Below are positions 8,823-18,217 of a stretch of 64,000 nt of DNA, piece by piece. A program made the position numbers and the translations under genes. The stretch spans positions 300,029 through 364,028 of the forward strand of contig NZ_CYSD01000039.1 of assembly GCF_001458415.1 (NCBI RefSeq), read 5' to 3'. Source of the stretch: Tritonibacter multivorans. Lineage in GTDB: Bacteria; Pseudomonadota; Alphaproteobacteria; Rhodobacterales; Rhodobacteraceae. Below the pieces are notes generated by a model that was not told the origin of the DNA, searched no databases, and worked only from the letters and a program-made list of their open reading frames with translations. How positions within the stretch are numbered: position 1 is the stretch's first letter; every line of letters starts with the position of its first letter.

Positions 8823-10235
8823 TCAAGACGGCGTGTCGCCCGGGGGAAGCAGGTGGCTCAGCGGCAGGCTGGCCTCCACCACCACCCCGCTCTTTGGGGC
8901 GCGAGAAGACAGGATACGCAGGGTGCCGTCAAGCCGTTCAATGCGTTCCTGCATATTCCGCAGACCAATCCCCGGATTATGTGCGTTCGGATGGGCGGGC
9001 AGACCCCGCCCGTTATCTGCCACGCGCAAGGTTGCGCCACGGGCGTGGCCGCGCAGGTCGACCTCCACACGGGTGGCACCCGAATGGCGTTCGACGTTCA
9101 TCAAGGCTTCTTGCGCGATGCGGTACAGCGCGATTTTGGAGTCCTGATCCAGTCGATTGCGGAAAACCACGGTGCTGAATTCGACGTCTATCCCGGTGCG
9201 GGCGGCAAATTCGCCTGTCAAAGCCTTGAGAGCTGGCCCCAGACCAAGATCGTCCAGCACGCCGGGCCGCAGGTCGCGGCTGATGCGGCGGACCTCTGTA
9301 ATTGCTGTGCCCAGCCCATCGATCCCTTTTTCCAATGGTTCGGGGACCTTGTCGCTGTCGCCGCGTCCAAGCCTGCGTTTTGCGGTCTCCAGCGCGTAGC
9401 GCACGCCGACCAAAAGCTGGCTGATGCTGTCATGCAATTCCCGCGCCACCCGGCCGCGTTCTTCTTCTTGGGCGTCAAACACCCGTTGGGTCAGCTCTTT
9501 CAGCTTGGCATCCGCCAGCCGTCGTTCACGTATGTTCAGAACCATGCCGGTGGTGAACACCAAAATCAGCGCGGTTAGGGCAATGACACCAATATAGATA
9601 AAGGTGCGCTGAATGCGCGCTTCGACCTCGGCGCGGGCAGTGGCGACCGAGGCCAAGACATCGTCAATAAAGACCCCTGTGCCCACGGCCCACTGCCAAT
9701 CCTGCAGCCCGACCACATAGGTGACCATCAAAGCCTCTTCGCCGGTCGAGGGCTTTTCCCACAGAAAGGAATGCCAGCCGGACCCTTGCCGGGCGATGTC
9801 GATCAACCGGTCCACCACCGGCACCCCACGTGGGTCGCTCAGGCCCTGCCAATTGCGGTTGATATATTCGGTCTGGCGCGGGCTCACCAGATTGGTGCCG
9901 TCATAGTCGTAGACAAAGAAGAACCCATCCTTGCCATAGATCATCGCCGCCAGCATCTGGGTGACTTGCCGCTTGGCTTCGTCATCGTCAGGGGCTGCAG
10001 GCCCATAGATATGGGCAAAAGAATTGCGCGCTTGAGTGACATAGTTGCGCAGCTCTGCTTTCTTGGCTTCGAGCAGTTGGCGCTCGAGGATCTGGATTTC
10101 CTGTTCGGCCATGGCGCGCGACTGATAGGCCACCAAAGCCGCAATCGCGCAGCAGGCGATAATCATTGGCAAAGTGGCCAGAAGAGACAGTTTCTGAGCG
10201 TAGTTCGGCCGGAAAATCTGGCGGATCAAAGACAT
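8823..10235 (-). CDS. Cache-domain sensor histidine kinase (NarX/DegS type)
   Basis: Membrane sensor of 470 residues. It has a transmembrane span at ~15-37, a periplasmic single-Cache domain at ~40-210 (GKDGFFFVYDYDGTNLVSP is its signature), and a second span at ~212-234. The HisKA_3 dimerisation helix carries His268 in RVARELHDS, followed by an HATPase domain with ADNGRGLP and GIGLRNMQERI. Cache domains of this type usually bind small organic acids. It is upstream of its response regulator and divergent from a TRAP solute transporter, so the likely role is sensing the transported substrate and inducing uptake (inference from context). Confidence 0.93.
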   Translation of the reverse strand: MSLIRQIFRPNYAQKLSLLATLPMIIACCAIAALVAYQSRAMAEQEIQILERQLLEAKKAELRNYVTQARNSFAHIYGPAAPDDDEAKRQVTQMLAAMIYGKDGFFFVYDYDGTNLVSPRQTEYINRNWQGLSDPRGVPVVDRLIDIARQGSGWHSFLWEKPSTGEEALMVTYVVGLQDWQWAVGTGVFIDDVLASVATARAEVEARIQRTFIYIGVIALTALILVFTTGMVLNIRERRLADAKLKELTQRVFDAQEEERGRVARELHDSISQLLVGVRYALETAKRRLGRGDSDKVPEPLEKGIDGLGTAITEVRRISRDLRPGVLDDLGLGPALKALTGEFAARTGIDVEFSTVVFRNRLDQDSKIALYRIAQEALMNVERHSGATRVEVDLRGHARGATLRVADNGRGLPAHPNAHNPGIGLRNMQERIERLDGTLRILSSRAPKSGVVVEASLPLSHLLPPGDTPS

Positions 10236-10485
10236 GGGTAGACCTGACGTAAGGAAGCTGGGGGCCGCAAATGCCCGTCAAGAGCGTGTCCCGAATCGTT
10301 ACGAAATCTCGCGCCATAAGCAAAGACCTGCCGGTCGCGCGTTTCCCTCTTCTGAGGGGAATGGCACAAGGCTGAAGGAAAATTAATGGCACCAATCGCG
10401 ATTTTACGGCGTCAACTGCGGGTCTCTACGCAGTACTAGGTATTCACAATACGCAATCTGTCTCTAGGGTTGGCCCTGCTTGAAA

Positions 10486-10519
10486 CGAACCGTCCACAAT
10501 TAAAGAGACGGACGGTTCG
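10486..10519. promoter_or_regulatory. 10 bp inverted repeat in the TRAP operon leader
   Basis: CGAACCGTCC at 10486-10495 and its exact complement GGACGGTTCG at 10510-10519 are separated by 14 bases, ending eight bases before the ribosome site of the binding-protein gene. It may be the response-regulator operator or a 5' leader hairpin. The rest of the 306-base divergent gap (10236-10541) shows no gene. Confidence 0.5.
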
Positions 10520-10541
10520 AGATTTTGGGAGGAGACTACCT

Positions 10542-11624
<1,083 letters not shown>

Positions 11625-11645
11625 TCGGACACCCGAGTAGCAATG

Positions 11646-11672
11646 GGTCCTCCGCACTGCGGGGGGCCTTTT
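11646..11672 (+). terminator. Terminator-like hairpin between the TRAP binding protein and permease genes
   Basis: About 10 bp of stem (GGTCCTCCGC with GCGGGGGGCC, two G-T pairs, loop ACT) followed by TTTT. It probably causes partial termination, giving more binding protein than permease. Confidence 0.65.
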
Positions 11673-11752
11673 CGTAACCTAGCGGCTGACAGGGCATCTC
11701 CGGGGCAACCCGTAGCAGAGCCTTCCGGCCCACTTCCAAATCGGGGGGAGCC

Positions 11753-12700
11753 ATGCAGGACGACATGGGCGTTTCCTTCTTCGGGGCCATCGGGGCATTC
11801 CTGATCTGGCTCGGGAGCAATATCCTCGGCGCATTTGTGAATCTTTTCACTGCGCTGACACAAACTTCGCTCTGGCTGGATTGGCTGAGTTGGGACAATA
11901 CCACCGAAGACAAGCAATCCGTGATGCGCTTGGTCTACTACGGTGGGTCGGTCGAATTTTTCTTTGTGGTCTTCACTGCGTTTCTCGTGTTGACGGCGGT
12001 GGGACTTTATTTCCGCAATGTCATGTGGGGCATGGTGCGCGGGCTTGAAGGGGTGGCCAATACGCTGGGCCGTTTCTTTGCCTGGGCGGGCCTTCTGATG
12101 GTGCTGCAACAGATCATCATCGTGTTCATGCAGCGCGTTTTTGCGCGGCCTGACATGAGCTTTGGTTTGGGGATTGCGCTGGAAAAAGACATCAGCTGGT
12201 ACGCCGAAGAACTGAAGTTTTACAATGCATTGGTGGTCTGCCTTTGTGTGACCTACACCTTTGTGCAGGGCGGCCACGTGCGCGTTGACCTGATCTATGC
12301 CGGCATTTCGCACCGCGCCAAACGCGTGGTCGACATGTGCGGGTCGCTTTTGTTCATGATGCCGATGGCCGTGCTGACCTGGATGTACGGCTGGTACTTC
12401 CTGTGGCGCCACCTGATCGTGCCGAAACCTTCGGCGTCGGATGCGCTGGAGCGTCTGGTCATGAAGGCCCGCGCGCTGCGTTGGAACGTGGAGACCATCG
12501 GTTTCTCGCCCAACGGCTTTAACGGGTACTTCCTGTTCAAGATCCTGCTTGTGACATTTGCCGGTCTCGTCTTCCTCCATGCGATTGCGTTCTTCTATCG
12601 CTCGCTGCTGGAGTTCATTGAAGGCGAAGATGCCACCAACAAATACCTCGACAAGGACAGCCTTGGCGAAGGTGAAGAAGCCTATGAAGGCGCTCATTAA
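11753..12700 (+). CDS. TRAP transporter small permease (DctQ family, extended)
   Basis: Small membrane subunit that pairs with the large permease. At 315 residues it is nearly twice the usual DctQ length (about 160-200). Hydrophobic spans occur near residues 8-28, 62-85, 105-125, 155-175, 198-222 and 260-285; the DctQ-type segment YNALVVCLCVTYTFVQGGHVRVDLIYAGISHRAKRVVDM is central, preceded by an extra N-terminal membrane region. This long form belongs to the COG4665/FcbT2 branch. It lies 128 bases after the binding-protein gene and 17 bases before the large permease. Confidence 0.9.
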   Translation: MQDDMGVSFFGAIGAFLIWLGSNILGAFVNLFTALTQTSLWLDWLSWDNTTEDKQSVMRLVYYGGSVEFFFVVFTAFLVLTAVGLYFRNVMWGMVRGLEGVANTLGRFFAWAGLLMVLQQIIIVFMQRVFARPDMSFGLGIALEKDISWYAEELKFYNALVVCLCVTYTFVQGGHVRVDLIYAGISHRAKRVVDMCGSLLFMMPMAVLTWMYGWYFLWRHLIVPKPSASDALERLVMKARALRWNVETIGFSPNGFNGYFLFKILLVTFAGLVFLHAIAFFYRSLLEFIEGEDATNKYLDKDSLGEGEEAYEGAH

Positions 12701-12717
12701 TACAGGGACTAACAGCC

Positions 12718-15072
12718 ATGCTATTCGGTCTTGATGGCGTCGAAATCGGCCTCATTATCGTCTTTCTCTGCCTCTTTGGGGGCATTCTATCCGGCTTTCC
12801 GGTGGCCTTTGCCATCGGCGGGGCTGGGGTTATCTCCTTCGGGATCATTGCCGCCCTCGACAGTGCGGGGCTGCTTATTCACCAAGCCATCGACACATCG
12901 AGCGAAGCCTACCGCGCGGTCGTGAATTCGGGCGTGAAGCCGGATGTGATATCTGTCTTCAGGTATCCGGATCTGCCACGGATTGCGGAACCGGTGTTTG
13001 TGCAGGGCTGGGAAACCGCGCTGGATCGCAATGTGTCTTTCATTGTGAACCGGATCAACGAACGCGTCCTTGCTGGGGCTTCGATCGAAACCCTACTGGC
13101 GGTGTTGATGTTCGTCCTGATGGGCATCACGCTGGAACGCTCCAAGATCGCAAATGATCTGCTGACCACAATGGCGCGTGTCTTTGGCCCGCTGCCGGGT
13201 GGTCTCGCGGTGTCGATTGTTGTGGTGGGTGCGTTCCTTGCGGCCTCCACCGGGATTGTGGGGGCAACTGTGGTGACCATGGGTCTGCTGGCCCTGCCGA
13301 CCATGCTGCGCAATAACTACTCGCCGGAACTCGCAACCGGTGTGATTGCGGCCTCTGGCACTCTGGGTCAGATCATCCCGCCGTCGATTGTGATCGTCCT
13401 CTTGGGCACGCTGGCGGGGGATCTCTATTCCACCGCACAGGAAGCCCGCGCCCGTGAGGCTGGCTGTTCCGATGCGCTGACCTATTTGGGGGAGCCTGCG
13501 GTTGTCTCGGTTGGTACGCTGTTCCAAGCGGCGCTGCTGCCTGGGATCATGCTGGCGCTCCTCTACGCGCTTTATGCCTTTGGCTACGCTTTGCTGAACC
13601 CGGAAAAGGCCCCTGCGGTCGAGATGGGATCGGCGAATGACGAACCGCTCACCCGTGGTGAAAGCCTGACCTGGTTCCTCGGCGTGCCGACGGCGCTGAT
13701 TGTTGGTACCATTCTGCTGGGCCAAGTTGGTCTGGTGGGCTCGCAAGACACCACCGTGTCGTCCTTCTCGGATGCGGGGCAAACTGCAAGCCTGCGCACC
13801 AATGTGGGGGATGAGTGTAAGGCGTCGATGATCGACTTGCATGGTCAGTCCGCTTGGGATGCCGCCGTGGCAGAACAAGACGCGATCAATGCGGCCGGCG
13901 GCGTGGCTGAGGCACAGAAACTGACCGACGACGAACTGGCCGCCGCCCGTGCGGACAAGATCGCAAGTGCAGCGCCGATTGGCACCGGCATTGCGACCAT
14001 CATCGTGCTGCTGGGTCTGGTTCTGGCTGTGGGGCGTGGTGTTGCGCCCTCGCGCGAAGCCCTGCCGTTGATCGGTGGTGTGGTGGGTCTGATCCTGCTG
14101 GCGCTGGTGGATGTTGTGGCGATTTCGCCGACGACCTCTGCCATGGGCACGGTTCTGTGGATCGCGCTCCCGACCATTCTGGCCCTATGGGGGGCAAAAG
14201 AAGCTGCCGCCCGCTGTGCCAAGAACGATCTGATCCGTGTGGTTTTCCCGCCGCTGGTTCTGATTGTTGCGGTTCTGGGCTCGATCCTTGGCGGCATTAC
14301 CAACCCGACGCCGGCTGCGGCGCTGGGCGCAGGTGGTGCGATTATGCTGGCGGCCTATCGTCGTCTGCAGGACGAGGGCCAATCCACCAAAGTGATCCTT
14401 TACGCGACCTTTGCAGTGGTTGGCGCGATCCTGATCGGCATGAACTTTGACCTGCGGATCAATCAGGAAAACGTCAGCGCGGAGAGCATGATTGCCTTTG
14501 CGGCGGCCTACGGCTGTTATCTCTATGCGCTATTTGGTCTGCTGTATGGCTGCTGGGTGTTGTTCAAAGGCGGCGTGCTGACACCGGTGGTGCGGGAAAC
14601 CGCCAAGGTGACGTCTATGGTCTTCACCATCCTGATCGGTTCGCAGCTCTTGAACCTTGTGGTGATCTCCTTTGGGGGCGAGCATTACATCCAGCAGTTC
14701 CTGAAGAGCTTTGACAATGAACTGACGGTGTTCCTGATTGTGATGATCGTGCTGTTCATTCTGGGCTTTGTTTTGGACTTCCTGGAGATCATCTACATCG
14801 TGATCCCGATTGTGGGGCCGGTGATCTATGGCGGCTCGTTTGACCCCAAGTGGGTCACGATCATGGTGGCGGTGAACCTGCAGACCTCCTTCCTGACCCC
14901 GCCCTTTGGCTTTGCCCTGTTCTACTTGCGCGGGGTTGCGCCGAAGGAGGTGACCACAGGCCATATCTACCGTGGGGTGCTGCCCTTTGTGCTGATCCAG
15001 GTGTTGGGATTGGGGATCCTGTGGTTGTTCCCAACCATTGTGACCATCGTCCCGGCCTTGATTGGCGGGTAA
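12718..15072 (+). CDS. TRAP transporter large permease (DctM family, oversized)
   Basis: Sodium-coupled translocation subunit. The 784-residue protein is far longer than a typical DctM (about 430). The canonical halves are visible: LLAVLMFVLMGITLERS and STGIVGATVVTMGLLALP near 120-200 with SGTLGQIIPPSIVIVLLG, and the C-terminal GFVLDFLEIIYIVIPIVGPVIYG ... NLQTSFLTPPFGFALFYLRGVAP. Between them, roughly residues 300-560, is an insertion with several extra spans and a soluble stretch (DTTVSSFSDAGQTASL ... DDELAAARADK). Long DctM forms like this go with extended DctQ proteins. A terminator follows directly. Confidence 0.92.
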   Translation: MLFGLDGVEIGLIIVFLCLFGGILSGFPVAFAIGGAGVISFGIIAALDSAGLLIHQAIDTSSEAYRAVVNSGVKPDVISVFRYPDLPRIAEPVFVQGWETALDRNVSFIVNRINERVLAGASIETLLAVLMFVLMGITLERSKIANDLLTTMARVFGPLPGGLAVSIVVVGAFLAASTGIVGATVVTMGLLALPTMLRNNYSPELATGVIAASGTLGQIIPPSIVIVLLGTLAGDLYSTAQEARAREAGCSDALTYLGEPAVVSVGTLFQAALLPGIMLALLYALYAFGYALLNPEKAPAVEMGSANDEPLTRGESLTWFLGVPTALIVGTILLGQVGLVGSQDTTVSSFSDAGQTASLRTNVGDECKASMIDLHGQSAWDAAVAEQDAINAAGGVAEAQKLTDDELAAARADKIASAAPIGTGIATIIVLLGLVLAVGRGVAPSREALPLIGGVVGLILLALVDVVAISPTTSAMGTVLWIALPTILALWGAKEAAARCAKNDLIRVVFPPLVLIVAVLGSILGGITNPTPAAALGAGGAIMLAAYRRLQDEGQSTKVILYATFAVVGAILIGMNFDLRINQENVSAESMIAFAAAYGCYLYALFGLLYGCWVLFKGGVLTPVVRETAKVTSMVFTILIGSQLLNLVVISFGGEHYIQQFLKSFDNELTVFLIVMIVLFILGFVLDFLEIIYIVIPIVGPVIYGGSFDPKWVTIMVAVNLQTSFLTPPFGFALFYLRGVAPKEVTTGHIYRGVLPFVLIQVLGLGILWLFPTIVTIVPALIGG

Positions 15073-15094
15073 GCCTGAACGTCCTTGATGTGAG

Positions 15095-15124
15095 AAAGCC
15101 CCGGCAAGTGCCGGGGCTTTTTTG
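15095..15124 (+). terminator. Rho-independent terminator of the TRAP operon
   Basis: An 11 bp perfect stem AAAGCCCCGGC/GCCGGGGCTTT with loop AAGT is followed by further T residues. Confidence 0.92.
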
Positions 15125-15136
15125 TTGGAACCGGGA

Positions 15137-15200
15137 AGGGGCGCTGCCCCTCTGGCCCTTTGGGCCATTCACCCCGGAGTATTTTGAGCCAAAAGAAAGC
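15137..15200 (+). repeat. Dispersed intergenic repeat, family 1, copy 2
   Basis: Same layout as at 2349: hairpin GGGGC-gct-GCCCC, stem GGCCC-tt-TGGGCC, then ATTCACCCCGGAGTATTTT and GCCAAAAGAA. It lies between the TRAP terminator and the convergent VOC gene. Confidence 0.75.
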
Positions 15201-15205
15201 GGAGG

Positions 15206-15610
15206 TCAGCGCAGTTCGAGGAGATCCCAGCGGTTGCCAAACGGGTCCTGCCAGACCGCGACAGTGCCATAGGGTTCGTGACGTGGGTCTTCTTCGAAGT
15301 GGACGCCTTTGGCGCACATGGCTTTGTGGTCTCGTGCAAAATCATCGGTTTGCAGAAATAGGCCAACACGACCGCCGAATTGATCGCCAATGGCGGCGGT
15401 TTGCCGGGGGCCGCGCGCCTGCGCCAGGATCAGGCTGGCGCGCAGAGGGGCGGATCCGGGCGGCAAGATGCGAACCCAGCGCTTTGGGCCGCTTTGGCTG
15501 TCTTGGGGGATGTCTTCGGCCAGCTCCCAGCCCAAGGTGCCGCAATAAAAATCTATGGCTGCGTCGTAGTCAGGGACAACGAGTGAAAAAGCATGGAGCG
15601 CCTGCTGCAT
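15206..15610 (-). CDS. VOC family protein
   Basis: A 134-residue glyoxalase/dioxygenase-fold protein beginning MQQALHAFSLVVPDYDAAIDFYCGTLGWELAEDIP, with VGLFLQTDDFARDHKAM opening the second half and VAVWQDPFGNRWDLLEL at the end, the usual DPxGN-x-x-x-L-x-E terminal motif. ATG 15610 lies five bases after the bpt stop codon, so the two are co-transcribed; a longer in-frame start at 15670 would overlap bpt. The substrate is unknown. Clear VOC assignment, no specific function. Confidence 0.85.
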   Translation of the reverse strand: MQQALHAFSLVVPDYDAAIDFYCGTLGWELAEDIPQDSQSGPKRWVRILPPGSAPLRASLILAQARGPRQTAAIGDQFGGRVGLFLQTDDFARDHKAMCAKGVHFEEDPRHEPYGTVAVWQDPFGNRWDLLELR

Positions 15611-15614
15611 GAGA

Positions 15615-16436
15615 TTAGCGCCGTTTGTTTCCGGATTGCGGCAATTGGATATTCGCCACCTGTTCGGCAATGGGGGCGTTGTCCAGCGGGTGATCCTCGG
15701 CTGAAAAATCTTCGGGACGGGTCAGCGCTTGCCATTGGCCGCCGAGGTAGATTTCCAGACCCGAGAATTTCGCCTTATAGCCCATTTTCTGGCTGCCAGG
15801 CACCCAATAGCCCAAGTAGACATAAGGCAGCCCTGCCTCGCGCGCGATTTCAATATGGTCCAGCACCATAAACGTGCCCAGGCTGTCCTTGGGGTGGTCG
15901 GGCGCGTAGAAGGAATAGACCATCGACAGCCCGTCTTCGAGCACATCGGTCAGCGACACGGCGGTCAGGTCGCCCGTGTCCGGGTGCAGATATTCCACCA
16001 CGCGGCTGCGGATCGGGGTTTCCTCGATCATGGCGGCGTATTCGAACACATCCATATCGGCCATGCCGCCATCGGCATGGCGGCTGTCCAGATATCTGCG
16101 GAACAGCGCATATTGATCTTCGGTCGCCCAGGGCGATGTGGCCCGGCGTTCCAGATGACGGCTGCGGTTGAGCGTTTTGCGTTGACTGCGGGTGGGTTCA
16201 AACGCGGCCACGTCAATGCGCGCGGACAGGCAGGCGGAACACTCTGAACAAGAGGGGCGGTAAAGCACATTCTGGGACCGGCGGAAGCCCTGTTGCGACA
16301 GGCTGTCGTTGAGCTGCTCTACCCCTTCGCCTTGCAGGGCCGTGAACAGCTTCCGCTCCATACGCCCTTCGAGATAGGGGCACGGTTGCGGCGCGGTCAC
16401 GTAGAATTGCGGAGCGATCGGAAGGGTATGACGCAT
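15615..16436 (-). CDS. bpt: Aspartate/glutamate leucyltransferase (arginyltransferase family)
   Basis: Adds leucine from Leu-tRNA to proteins with N-terminal Asp or Glu, marking them for ClpAP in the N-degron pathway. The 273 residues start with the ATE_N domain ([19 protein letters not shown]) and its Cys pair in SCSECSAC, and continue into the ATE_C domain ([45 protein letters not shown]). Length and motifs fit Bpt rather than eukaryotic-type Ate. It is the first gene before the VOC gene in the same direction. Confidence 0.95.
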   Translation of the reverse strand: MRHTLPIAPQFYVTAPQPCPYLEGRMERKLFTALQGEGVEQLNDSLSQQGFRRSQNVLYRPSCSECSACLSARIDVAAFEPTRSQRKTLNRSRHLERRATSPWATEDQYALFRRYLDSRHADGGMADMDVFEYAAMIEETPIRSRVVEYLHPDTGDLTAVSLTDVLEDGLSMVYSFYAPDHPKDSLGTFMVLDHIEIAREAGLPYVYLGYWVPGSQKMGYKAKFSGLEIYLGGQWQALTRPEDFSAEDHPLDNAPIAEQVANIQLPQSGNKRR

Positions 16437-16553
16437 ATCGGATGGAGTGGACTTCTGCTGAAAAGACGCGGGTTATCAAAGATGATAGCAACGGCGCCCC
16501 AACACGCCAAGACCGCTTGTGGAAAATGGATTAACAGGGCGCAAAAGCGTATC

Positions 16554-16985
16554 TTACGCGCGCCGTCTCAGCATGACGGTTCCCAAAAGGTGATCAGGAA
16601 GGCTCTGGCCGCGGGCGGTGCTCAGCATCAGGACAATCGACAGAAGCTGTAGTGGGAAAAAAGCAAGGGATACGGAGTAGGCCAAAGTATGTAGAGCGGC
16701 CTGTCCAAGGTCGAGCCGCGCCCCTTCTGCGCTGCGCAATTCAATACCGGCCATTGTCATGCCCGGTGTCGCGGATCCATTTGCGATCGTGACCACGCGG
16801 TAAGCAAGCCCGACCGCCAGATAGAATGCGGGCCAGACAAACAGCCCCACAAAGCCGGTGAAGGGCACAAGCAGGATTGCAGCAATGGTGATCAGCAGGC
16901 TGTCAACCACCCAAGCAAAGAGCCGTTTGGCGGGGACGCCGGTGTAAAATTCTGCTTGGTAGTCCGGATCGGGCAGGGCAGTCAT
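16554..16985 (-). CDS. RDD family membrane protein
   Basis: A 143-residue membrane protein. The RDD domain starts at AKRLFAWVVDSLLITIAAILL, with the Arg-Asp pair seen as R..D, and continues with two more spans and GSATPGMTMAGIELRSAEG, the family's conserved loop. The start is ATG 16985, preceded by AAAGGA; an upstream extension to 17054 overlaps the terminus of the DUF2852 gene region and has no support. RDD proteins have been linked to transport, but none can be inferred here. It sits 78 bases after DUF2852 in the same direction. Confidence 0.88.
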   Translation of the reverse strand: MTALPDPDYQAEFYTGVPAKRLFAWVVDSLLITIAAILLVPFTGFVGLFVWPAFYLAVGLAYRVVTIANGSATPGMTMAGIELRSAEGARLDLGQAALHTLAYSVSLAFFPLQLLSIVLMLSTARGQSLPDHLLGTVMLRRRA

Positions 16986-17063
16986 GAGGGGTCCTTTGAT
17001 GGTGGGCGACAGAGATTTCAAGCTGCTTGGCAGGGCCCTTTCAAGCCCCGCCATCTTTGATGT

Positions 17064-17492
17064 TTAGGAGGCTGGCTTGGCCTCTTCAGCGTCGTGGTCG
17101 TCCGACTGGGCGCGCTCATCCATGAACTGGTCAAATTCGGCCTTGTCCTTTGCATCACGCAGACGGCCAAGGAAGGCTTCGAAATCCGACTGTTCCTGTT
17201 CCAGCCGACGCAGAGTATCCGCCTTGTAAGCATCAAAAGCACTGTTGCCGCTGCTTTGGCGCATCGAACGATGCGAGGAATAGGAACCGCCGCGGGTTTT
17301 GCGGGCACAGGAAGAGAACATGCGTTTGCTCCAGATCATATAGGCCAACAGGAGGAGGCCAAGAGGCCAGAAGAAGATAAAACCGATCACCATGGCGGTA
17401 ATCCAGGCTCCTTTGCCACGGGCGTCCAGCCAGGCTTCGGCGCTGGCCAGCCAGCCGGGGAAGGGAGGAGCGTTTGTAGTGTAACTCGTCAT
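17064..17492 (-). CDS. DUF2852 membrane-anchored protein
   Basis: A 142-residue protein with an N-terminal amphipathic stretch, a single transmembrane segment at ~31-50 (AWITAMVIGFIFFWPLGLLLLAY is the family hallmark) and a charged coiled-coil-like C-terminus (TLRRLEQEQSDFEAFLGRLRDAKDKAEFDQFM). Function is unknown. ATG 17492 matches homologues; the longer in-frame start at 17603 would run through two 19 bp palindromes and a tandem repeat and is unlikely. The regulatory-looking upstream region suggests specific control. Confidence 0.85.
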   Translation of the reverse strand: MTSYTTNAPPFPGWLASAEAWLDARGKGAWITAMVIGFIFFWPLGLLLLAYMIWSKRMFSSCARKTRGGSYSSHRSMRQSSGNSAFDAYKADTLRRLEQEQSDFEAFLGRLRDAKDKAEFDQFMDERAQSDDHDAEEAKPAS

Positions 17493-17514
17493 TTGCAGTC
17501 TCCGCTGATCGCTG

Positions 17515-17533
17515 ATGTAAAAACTGTTCACAT
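17515..17533. promoter_or_regulatory. 19 bp palindromic site A upstream of DUF2852
   Basis: ATGTAAAAACTGTTCACAT is an imperfect palindrome (ATGT-R-AA ... TT-Y-ACAT), 23 bases before the DUF2852 start. Site B at 17572 matches it in inverted orientation at all but three central bases. Confidence 0.5.
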
Positions 17534-17571
17534 TGACGATATGTGCAGAGGTGCCTCGCAGTTCAAGTCTG

Positions 17572-17590
17572 ATGTGAATCTTTTTTACAT
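17572..17590. promoter_or_regulatory. 19 bp palindromic site B upstream of DUF2852
   Basis: ATGTGAATCTTTTTTACAT; its complement is ATGTAAAAAAGATTCACAT, the same as site A apart from three central bases. The site centres are 57 bases apart. Paired sites suggest a dimeric regulator, which I cannot identify. Confidence 0.5.
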
Positions 17591-17626
17591 GCGCTTTTGC
17601 CATGTGCTTTGCGCATGTGCTGTCGC
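17588..17626. repeat. Three imperfect 13 bp tandem repeats
   Basis: catgcgcttttgc, catgtgctttgcg and catgtgctgtcgc follow one another without gaps, beginning inside palindromic site B. Confidence 0.5.
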
Positions 17627-18217
17627 AGTTCGGTTAGATGTAGTGGTAGTCTGAAACAGCCATGCCAATGACATGCGCTGGTTTCATTGGGCCAGCGGTG
17701 AGACGTAAATGCCATACGATCGCGCTCGTCCAAAGAAGAGCGCGTTAAGGTGCAGTTTTATTATTCGTAAAGTAAGCCTAGAGTGGTAGGCTGTGCGCGG
17801 GTATTTATTAAGTCAGTCGGTTTGTCTGAGAAAGGTGTGGCCATATCCCCAAACCACGTGTCGAACTCTTTACACTTCCCGCGAAACATACGGGGCTTTT
17901 GCCAAAAACACCTTTGGCTGAATTCACTTGTTACCTATGTCACCCGGTCCCCGAACGAGGATACGGCCACGAGATTGATAATAACCGCTTTTCGGCGATC
18001 CGCAAAGCCTGTTGTTGCAGACTCAACCGCTGAGTTGAGCCTTGCCATTCGGTAACGCAAGGATTGAACTATGTAAAATTGGCGCTTTTTCTGAACGGAT
18101 TTGATATTTTTTTTCCTGAATTTTATGCGGCTTTGGTTAACTTGCAACCTAGGATTGTGCGTTGTGGTGTGGTGTGTCCTGGTTGACCCTTCGTAGTTGG
18201 ATTGGCAATGTGCGCCA
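17627..18217. other. 591-base gene-free stretch before glnE
   Basis: No convincing gene on either strand; the only open frame (17783-18055) has no ribosome site and a non-protein-like composition. The stretch is AT-richer than its neighbours and contains small stems: GCCAAA/TTTGGC at about 17900, and CTCAAC/GTTGAG at about 18023-18040. A TTGACC at 18183 could be part of the glnE promoter. An untranslated RNA cannot be excluded. Confidence 0.4.

Noticed and set aside
17783..18055. 90-codon frame before glnE
   Set aside because: No ribosome site and no protein-like pattern.
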